DNA of 64,000 nt. Source: a virus. Both the position numbers and the translations under genes were made by a program. This document shows positions 1-10,300 of this stretch, piece by piece. Every line of letters begins with the position of its first letter. Within the stretch, counting starts at the first letter, position 1. Below the pieces are notes generated by a model that was not told where the DNA came from, did no database searches, and saw nothing but the letters and a program-made list of their open reading frames with translations. The stretch lies in the IMG/VR virus record IMGVR_UViG_3300034092_002634, positions 18,653-82,652 of that record. The stretch is one strand, 5' to 3'.

Positions 1-1322
1 GATTATTGAGATTATACTGGGCCATTTCATTGTAAGAGACTAGTGCTTCTTCAGGACCCATTGGCAAAGCCGAAAGCGCCGCAAGCTGCGTCGGATTTAA
101 TACCTTCGCCGCTTTAGGTTTAATAACTTCGTTAATAGCCCGCTCGCTTGCATTTACAAGACTCTGACGCAGCGCGTCACGTGCTGCTGAATCGGTCTCA
201 TCTCTCAGTCTTGCGGATACCTCATTTTTTGTAGATTCCAGAACATTAAAAGAAGCCTGGTCCGCAAACGAAACTTTTCTATATTTGTTAGCTCCTGCAC
301 GCGGATCTGCAGTTGGTTTTGGTCCGTAAGGACTTTCAGCATTACGTGTTGCACCAGCTGCACCAACTCGTTGCTCAGCCTGATTAAGCTCGGTCAAAGC
401 GTCTATAAGCTCGTGGACTTGCTGTATTTCTCTTTTAGTTCTCTCGATTGCTTCTTCACGACCCGGAGCATCTTCTCGCTCGCTCTCGATCATAAACAAT
501 CTACCGTTTAATTCGCTAAGTTTGCTCTGCGCCGCCTGACTATAGTTAACTAATGAGTCTTCTGGAGATGTTGATAAGGCGTCGACAGTATTTACAAAAC
601 CATAGCCAAGTAGCTTTGTTGCTTTCGGTTTAATAATATCTGCAATTGCTTTTTTGCTCGCACCGGTTAGTGTTTCTTTTAATCTTGCCCTGGCTTCTGG
701 ATCTTGCTCAGTTCTCAGCTGCTCGCTTATTGAATTTTTTGTAGCGTCGAGTACGGCTAATGAAGCACGATCTTCTGGAGACAACTTTCGATAACCGCTA
801 TTATTCGTAGGATATGCTGGTTTTTTTACTTCAGTAGGATCAACAATTGCTCTAGTTGAAGTTGCACTACCTACACGCTGCTCTGCTTGATTAAGTTCTG
901 TAAGCGCATTGATAAGTTCCTCAACTAACGATATTTGCTTTTGTATTCGCTGAATTTCTTCATCTCTTCCGTCAGTTCCTTCTGGAATTGCCTGTTGAGC
1001 TTCAAGTTGTGTAGTGAGGTCTTGATGTGCCTGTGCCACCGCGTCATTGTAATATGTCAACGATTCTTTAGAATCTGTTGTTTCATCCCCGTAGTAAAAA
1101 CGTTCGTTGACGTAAGGTTCCATACCTTCGCTATCAATTGCTTTTACCTTAGGCTCAATAATGGCGCGAATTGCTTGCCTGCTGACCTCATTGAGGTTAC
1201 CGCGCAACCGTTCTCGTGTTGCTGGGTCAGTTTCTGTTTGAAGTTGCCCAGCTATCTGGTTTTTTGCTGCGTCAAGTTGATTTAATATAGATCTGTCAGC
1301 AACTGACACCCGTCGATAGCCA
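1..1322 (-). repeat. Imperfect tandem repeats of about 172 residues inside the giant protein
   Basis: Three copies of a unit of roughly 513-525 bp are visible. They begin near 1320, 797 and 284 (reading leftward) and run off the edge. Each unit opens with a YR(R/K) motif. It then has a helical stretch containing D..KN (DAAKNQI, DATKNSI, ESTKNEV), a conserved II(E/K)PK motif, and near its end the conserved ALTELNQAEQRVG. The copies differ throughout, so this is old duplication of protein sequence rather than assembly error. Confidence 0.8.
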
Positions 1323-4300
1323 CCGCCACCACCGCCCGTACCTACACTAGTGACATCGCCGTTTACGTTCATACCATCTTTATTTGATATGTACACTAAC
1401 GATTTTTGCATTTTCTCTGCAGCGCCTGCACTGAAGTTGGCATCTATAGTAACGTTACCACCATGAATGTTTATCTCTACCGCACCGGCATGCAACGTGT
1501 CGATAGTAGCCGAAGCTATTGTAGTAATACCGCCGCCAGGACCACCACGCTCGCCAGAGTCCGCGTCGTCTGAGAAAGTAACTGGTGGTTCTCTTGGGGG
1601 TTCTTTTGAGCCGCCGTCCGAAGTACTTGCAGTTACCGATGGTGCAGATCCGGGAGTTTTCACTTTTGTCGGTCTTTCAGTTGCTAATGATATATCTTCA
1701 ATTGCATCGCCCACTGTTTCTTTACTTATGGCAGGACCAACTGTAACAGGCGACAAATCTGCAGTTGCAACTACATCCTCAATTGTTTTACCTTTAATGT
1801 CAGCAACACGTGCATCTTTTGCGCGAAAGTCACGAAACGACATACCTCCGCCTACTTTTTCTTCCAGCAGTCTTTTCATTCCGCCAAAATCTCCACCTAC
1901 TGCGGCATCTGCATTGGGTTCTAAGTATTCTGTATTTATTTTTTTAACAAACTCTCCTAATTCCTCAGGGTTAAGTTCTTCTATTTTTTTCCCTTTGAGA
2001 TCTCCTGCAAACATACTGTTCATTCGATCGAATAAACTAGATTTCTCAGATGCACTCATATCGTACCAGTCTTGTTCAGCAGCGACTGTTCTATCGGCGT
2101 CCCTCAATATTGTTTTATCGCCGCGTCTTGCGATACGACGTGTAAATTCCTGCATGTCTGCCAATGGTCGGTAGAAAGAATGCGCGGCCGCCACTCGACT
2201 AGTCGCTTTCTTTCGTTCTTCCGCATCCGCAATGTCTTCTAACTTAGGCGTAGCAACAAGCTGACCAACAGTAGAATCCACTGCAATTCCGTGTTTTGCT
2301 AAGTATGCTTCTGTTACTTTTGCACGTTCCTCTGGATCTGAAACTTGCGGAAATATTCTTTGCACTGCTCGCGTGTCGACTGCAGCATCGTGAGCGTCAA
2401 CTAACGGATCTCCAGTAACTGCTTCGTATGTTGCACCCAACGTATGTGATCCGGGATACATATCACGGCTCATCAACAAAGTGTCTTCTGTCTTTGCCTT
2501 TACTGCATCCGGAACGGCCATGGTACCGCCGTACACTGTTGGTAAGTCAAATTTTTGAATATTATGCCCTGCTACAGTAGTAGCACCTTCTATCTGCAGT
2601 TGTAAATTTTTACGTATTTGACCTTGAGACATTATCTGACGACCTGACATTGCGGTATCAACTAACTTGTCGATGACTCCAGAACTAACGTCATTACCGC
2701 TTGCTCTACCCTCAACTAACGGAAGTTTGCCCTCTCGTTTAAGAGCTAACGCTCTAATTAGTTTTCTCTTCTCGTCATCGGGAATTGTGGGATCCGCTGC
2801 TATTCTGTTTATTTCTTCAGCACTCGAATCTAACGGAACTGCGTACATATCGGTAACCGCCCCGTCGTTAACACCCGTAGCCGCTTGAAAGATTAGTCGA
2901 TCTTCCGGTTTTTTTGCAATATTTGTTTCTAAGTCAAAAAACAATCGCTTTGCCTCAGCAGCTGTCGAGGTCGTTGGTTCGTCCGGTTCAGGAACAACTA
3001 TACGTTCCCTTGCTCCTTTAATTGCCCCTAACAATCCCTTTGCTTCATCATATTCTGTTGTACCCGATCTAAATTTAAGAACAGATTCGATATCTTGGTC
3101 AGCCAGCATCGCCATAATAGGCTGCAAGGCCGGATCTCTAGAAAGTATGTCCATTTGCACTGGATTTGTTAAATCCGCATCTTTTAGTTTTGCCAATTGT
3201 ATTGGTTTTAAACTAGCCATTGCTTGTGATATTGCCGAAACACGGGCACTCTGCACGTCATCTTTTGCCCAATCGGGAGGAGTTAAACCGGCAACTACGT
3301 TTGCAATTTGCATCACGCCTTTGTTGTCCCCGAAATTAGTCGTCAACCGCTTCATTGCATAATTGTGTAATTTTTTTCTTGCTTCGCTTAATTGTCTTTT
3401 TTGTTCGGCTGTGAGGTCGGTTCTGCCAGCTAAAGCCCTTACCTGTGCTCGAGCATACTTTAACTGATTCTCAGTGTAAGGTTGTTCAACGTCTGCAACT
3501 ACATCAGCCGGGGCTCTTCTAGGTCTTCTCGGTGCTCTATCAGTAGAGCCTTTAATTTCAGGTATTCCCCCTTCAAAGCTTGAAATAGTTTTGTCCAATG
3601 CTACCGCTGTTTCTGCAGATCCAGCTGGAGCGCTATCTACTTCGGCTCTTGCGGAAGATGCTAAGAGCTCGTCCATTACCTCGCGCGCACTAAACGCAGG
3701 CTCTACTCCAAATTCTGTTTCATACGCTCTGACTGCTGCACGAGACGATCTGAATAAACGAGCGGCGAGTTGTAGAGGAGAAGCTGAAGATTCGGCTGCC
3801 GCAACTGCGGGAGCTGTCAAAGCAGCACGAGATGCGTCATGCTGAATTACTAAATTTTCTTGTTTTTGAATTTCATCGACAATTGTTTTAAGTTCCGGAT
3901 GAGTTTTCAAAAGTTCGTCTTTGCGATCTCCACTTGGAGTCCTATAGTATTCTTTTATTGCCGCAGATATCGGTCCCTCTGTGTTATACAACCTGCTGGC
4001 ATAGTTCTGTGCTTCTCTTGATTTTCTTTTCAATTCATCATCGATTGCTTGATCTTCTGGCGATAATGTAGCTCGAGGCATTTTGACAGCAGCGAGATCG
4101 GCATCGGACATTTTACTGATTTCGTCCATTAACTCGGCGGTTGGCTTGACTGCTTCTGCTTGATCTACGATATCTCTAACATTCAAATTAGAAACAAATC
4201 CTGATTCACCAGTGTCATCAACAGTCATTTTTGTCCGCACTAGCGGACGCAAAGAAGTTCGGTCAATTACCTGCTTATCTTCGTAACTTACCGGAATGCC

Positions 4301-7300
4301 TGTATTGTCAACAACAAAACGAATGTCGCTATCTTCCGTGTCTAAACCCTGGGCCTGTCTTTGCATTAACTCTATAACCTGTTGTGATTGTGCTACAGCT
4401 TGTTCGGCTTCTGCTATTTTTGCATCTACGTCTGCTTTTCTTTTTTGAATTTCTTCAGTAGGTACTTTGATGTCGGCGCTAACTTTTACGGTTTCATCTG
4501 CGACTCTTTTTGATTCTTCAGTAACTGCTGTAACATCCACACTTGGTGTTGAAGCTGCGGCTGCTTCTTGTTTGAGCGCTTCTGATCTTGCTTTTAAAGC
4601 TTCTAATTGCTGTTTTTGTTGTTCTAGTTGACTTTGAAGTTCTTGTGCTCTACGCTCAGTCTCGCTGTATTTTGCTTCTTCTCTAAGTGTTGGTTCTACC
4701 TGCAACGATAAAGATTCGCTACCTAGGTGTTTTGCAGTGTTGGGAATAACTGGGTCAAGAACAAGTGCAGTAGCCGCAGCATTAAACAAGTTTAAATGAA
4801 CCGGTGTGTTAGGATTGTGCTCGGCTCTGTATCTTATTGCGTCGTAACCCATGGCTACGGCTAACTCATCCGGTTTCGGTGCAGCAACAAACTCTTCGTG
4901 AAGGGCTTGAAGACGAGTCTGTACCTCTTCAGGAACATCTGTTCTTCTACTTACTGGGTAGCTTTTGACGCCGAGGTTAATGTTACTGCTTCCGCCACCA
5001 TATGGTAACATTAGCATGTCAGCTTCATTTAATATGTCAGATTGCAATCTTGCAGTGGGATCTACTTTTTCTCTGTACAACTCCTCCATAACATCTTCTA
5101 CACCGCCACGCATAGCCGAAGCTGTGTCTTTGGGCAAGGGAGTCAATCCTAGGGCTATTCGCCGTTCGTCAACACGTTGCTGAGCTTTTTGAATCATTTC
5201 TGAATCAGCATCTAAAAGAGAGGCCGTTGACAGTAAAGCGGATACATTCACACTAGATCTTATTTCCCCTTCTACGCTTTTCGATCTGTATCCGTGCGCG
5301 ACTTCTCTACTTGTATCTGGTGATTGTTCCTCATCAGTTTCACTGCCTGTTCTGGTTGACGTGTGATAAAGACCCTCGCCATAGCGGCTTCCGCCACCCA
5401 TAGCCATCGGAAACTCTGACGGAAACACAGCCAGTGGGTCTCCTTCCCTTTCAACGGCTTCGTAGGCTAGCGGAGTTTCGCCTTGTTTCGCTGCCACTTG
5501 ATCTTCGTCTTCCCCACGATAAATGAGTATAGGCTGACCGTCTTTATCGAGCAGTAGTTGATCTTTGTTTGCTAGTAGCCCCGCCAAAGTAGGTACTGTA
5601 ATAGCAGGACCAGTCATCCCTTGTGTTCTTCTAGCAGATTCAAATCCAATCGTCTCTCGCAGAGTATTTTTGTTTCCGGCTAAACCCACATCAAGAATTT
5701 CTTCAGGAAGTTTATGTAATTCTTCATTTCTGCCTACCCTCAACTCGTCAACAGACAGTACAGGTCGATCCGCAGAAGGTGCTCGATCTTCCAGAATCAT
5801 ACGAGCGATCTCGGTTGAAGCAGCATTTAGCACACTGGTAGTTACAGATTCAGATGAATCTGTAGGAGACACGGTTACTCCTAAATCTTGAAGAATTGCC
5901 TTATCTTCTTCAGCTAGCTTGTCTATTTCCTCGATTTTTTGAAGTCTTGCAGCAACATCTTCATTTTTTGCACGTATTCCTTGGTTAACTCTTCGCGCAC
6001 GCTGTATATCCCACGATGGCTGGTGCATTTCGGGAGGATTGGACTCATCCTCAATTGCAAAATCCTCAAGCATCGCCCGCTTAAGTTTTAAACGATCTCT
6101 TTTTTTACTTTCTTCTGATTTTTCCTTAGAAGCTGGATCAGACGCAAGTAAATTGGCGCGCTCTATCAGCGCTTGAGCTGCTTCAGGGTTTTCGGCTGCG
6201 TTGTTGAGTATAGCCGTAAGATCTTCCGGATTCCAAGAATCTCTATCTTTTTCGTCTTCCGGTGCCATAGATATGGCAGCACCTATAATATTTCCAAAGT
6301 CTAACCCAACGAATGGTGAATCTGTTGAAATTTCGCCATTTTCCATGTCCAGACCAAGTCTAGCAAACGCATCTAGAAGCGGCGGCATTCCGCTTTCTTG
6401 AGTGCCTTCTTTAATACCGCGATTTGCTCTTTTTTTGAGCGGTTCAAAACTCTCTATTTCTGCTTGTCTTTTTTCTTCTTCGGGTTTTAGTAAACTATCT
6501 AATTTTTCTATTTCAGAGTCTAATTGTGCTATGTATTCTTCTGAGGGCACGCTATCAAAAAGTTCTTCTACAAGTTCGTCAAAAACAGATTCTTGTTCTG
6601 CTCGGGACCCAGGTGCCTCATATGAGTATGCAAAGTTTGGCCGCTGGTATTCTTGTATAGTTACAGGGCCGGTAACAGATTGCTTCTCAATTTGTCTTTT
6701 TTTAGATCTTATTGTAACTTCTTGAAGTGTTTTTAGTTTTTCAGTACGTTGTATTTCCTGCTCAAGCGCTGCTACTTTTTCCTCCCCTGCAGCTATTTCC
6801 TGATCTACTATTGTTTGTGCATCTTCTCCGGTTATTGCTGCTTTTTTCTTTGCTTCTAGCTCAGTCAACTCAGCAGTCAATTCGATCATTTTTTGCGTTT
6901 GTTCGTTGCTAATTGGAGTTTCTTCTTGATCGTTTGTAATTTCCCCTGACGCTACCATTGCCTGCAGTGCTACTAAAGCTTCTCGACCAGCAGCCACGTC
7001 TCTTTGAGTACTCATTCTACTAGCGTCTATCTGACCAATTGCAGCGGAAAGCGGCAGTATTTGAACTCCTTGAGTTTCAAAATGAGTTGCCGCAGGTGAT
7101 ACGCTTTGAACTCTACGCATGTAAAACGCATCAGTTGTTGTTGGAGAAATTGCAACAGGCACGTCAGCTTTAGGGTCGAACACCACTCCGAGTTCTTCTT
7201 GCGCCTCTCTTTCAGCGGCTTGCCATTGTGTTTGACCAGGATCAACAGTACCCATTACCGGAATGGCTACTCCTCTCCCTTTGTACGATTTTGTAGACTG

Positions 7301-10300
7301 CCCGACAACAACCATTGGCTCGGATTGACCTGGTACAAAGAAATAAGGTACTGCTCCTGCAGAAGCTCGATTACTTGCAGAAGTATCGGGTACATTATCT
7401 GGTGTAATTGCCGAAACCTCCGGCATTACCTCAGGACCGACAGAAAGACCTAAAGTTTCGGCTACTGCAGCGTTTACAACTCTTGATGCATCACTGCCAG
7501 GAACTTCTGGAGAAATATCAATTCTACCCGTTTTTGCAAATCTTTCACTTATCTGCTCTGGATAATCTGCGGTCAGCGGTAAAGTGCTGCGTCTTGACAT
7601 GTACGTAAGCTCACCGTGTGATACATCTGGGTGAACATACGTTCGTCCTGCTACTTGACCTTGGCCCGTTACTCCTCTTTCTGCTGCTTCTCTTGCAAGT
7701 TTAGTTGCGGGAGATTCTAATGCTGCTATCTCTCCTTGTACTCTTGCTATTTCTTCGTCTATTGTTTCTGGTGTTGAAATTACTGATACTGGAGTTTCTG
7801 GTGTTGCAGTTTCCGATGCGGTAGTCAATATTCCCCGTTTTACAAGTTCTCCCTCAATTGCCTGAATATTAGCTTCTGTAACTACTTTAGCTTTTCTTGC
7901 ACTTATTGGCCGAGTTTGCTCAGCTGCTTCATACTCTTTTTGAGCTCGATGCGCCTCGTCTCTTGCTTTGAAAACTTTTTGCATTTCCGGTGTTTGTTGC
8001 AATCTTTGTAACGTGGCTTTATTTTCTTCAGCTTCCTCGTAACTTAGGGAATTTCTTTTTAAGCGTGCCTGTAATGCTGCATCGTATTCATCGACAATAT
8101 CTTTATGTGTTAGTTCAATCAGATTTAAAAGCGATTTTTTTCGCTCAAATTTATCTTTAGCTCTTTCTATATCTTCTTGACGTTCTTTTTCTAATCTTTC
8201 ATCTATGTCTGGCTCGTCAGTCATCGCTTGCTTTATCTGACTTAGTTTACGTTTTTCTTGTGCTAAAGACGCCTCTAAATGCTCGGTAGATTGAGTTTCG
8301 CTAAATGATTCTTTAACAAGTCCGCCAGTCTTTACTACAGGACCTATTTGCTCGCTTCCCGTAATACCTATAAAACTTCGGTCGTCTTGCAAAGTACCCA
8401 ACTCCCCCTCGTCAAGAAGCAGTCTTTCACCTAAGCCAACAAAACCTTCGGTATCGACCTCTGGATCTAGTTTACTAAATTGTCCGCTATGACTGTATGC
8501 ATCGGACGCTAAGAAAACACGTGCCGGAGTTTTTGATTCAACTGCCAAAACCCTGCCTTCATGCATAATTCCGCTTTCAGTAGCCCCAATTGCCGCAGTC
8601 GAAGGTCCTGTATATCCACCTTTATCTTCGCCCAGCGTTTCTTTAGAAATACCTAGGTCAGCTGATTCTATTAAAGCGTCTCCGGCAGTAACAAATTCAT
8701 GCTTGTAGCCTTCTGAACTTCTTGTTCTGCGGTAAGCCGCGAACGTAGCACCAGCAATTTGTCCGGAATCTTTTTTATCTTGCCTACTATGTAAATATTT
8801 TATAAGTTCGCCAACAGTTGGGCTTGTTCCGGCTTCTTCAAATGGTTTTAAAAATTCTATAAATTGGTTTCTTGATTCATCCGTTTTCTGCAAACCTGCG
8901 CGGTTTAACATAAGTCTAGCAGTCGAATCTTTGTCATCTGCTGCAAAAAGTTGTAAAAGGTCGTTTACTTCGGTTTGTGCTGATCTATTATTGACTCTTG
9001 CTAGAATTGATTCGGTTGTAAACGGCTCGTCTGCGGGTAAATTAGCAGCTTCCTGTACCAGCATTTCTGCTAAATGTGTAGAAAACCAAGCTTTACTGAC
9101 TCCATCAGCCACTGCTGCAGTAAGTGTACCTGTTTCCGCATTTTGACGGATGGCTAGTCTATCTTGATTTCCTTTTGCTTCTTGTTCTTCCTTAGAAGCT
9201 AAAAACGCGACAAAGGCCGGAGATTCTATAAGTTGATCTTCTCCAGTAGTCGAGTGTACAAAAACTGACTCATCCTCGGCTGTAACATCTTCGGTAATAT
9301 TTTTTCTTTCTGTAAGATTTATTCTAGGGATTTTTAAAGGTACGGCGTTTTCGTCTATTGCTATTTCTTCATCTATTGTATCAGCATAAGATAAAACATC
9401 AATCGCTTTTTCTGAACCCGCACCTTCTGACCTCATGTCACTAATGTCTTTTTTAACTGCTGCAATTTCCCCGTCAACGTCTGATTCTTTAATTACAGCT
9501 TCAACTGCCTTAGCGGGACCATCTCCAGGTAATTCTGCTTCTAACGCTGCTCGTTCTTCTCTTAGTTTTTGCAGATTATCTAGCTTAGCTTTATGAGCCA
9601 TCAAGTTAGTAAGGCGTTGCTCTTGAGTACCAGTTCCGTATCCTTGAGATTCGTCAATCTGGTATCGGCCAGTTTGATTAAAAATTTCCTGCATGATGCC
9701 TAAATCGTAAATTGCACCACTTCTCGTCGCGGGGTCAATATTGTCCATTTGGGCAATTGTGGAAAGATATTCAAATTTTTGAGAAATAGGATCTGGTTCC
9801 GATGCTTTGTAAGTAGCAAGTTTTTGCTTAAGGATCTTTAGTTGATTGTTTTTTTGATCTATAACCGGAAGTATTTTATCTGCTTCGTGAGGTGCTAAAG
9901 CTATTCTGCTTCGCATTTCTTCTATTTCTGCAGTTAATTGCTCAAACTCACGCATTGCTTCTTGAATTTTTATTTCATTTTCTACGTTGCGGCCATACGC
10001 ACCACCGACAACTTGACCAGACTCTTGGTTTGCAACTTCTGCACCCTTGCCCAACAAGCTGTAAGACGCTCCTTGATCAGGAACGGCTGCAGCTACATCC
10101 GGACCCGTACCAACTAGTCGGTCCTGTCTTCCTAAAACTCGGGCTGCAAACTGAGGCATACCTTCGCCTGACTGCACGTTGTCAGTTAATAAATTGCTGA
10201 ACAACGAAAGCGATCGGTTAACCGCTGCAGATACATCGGTTGTGTTTATGTTAGCAGGATCAAACATCGCTAAAGCGCGAAATTCATCTTGAAACCCTGC

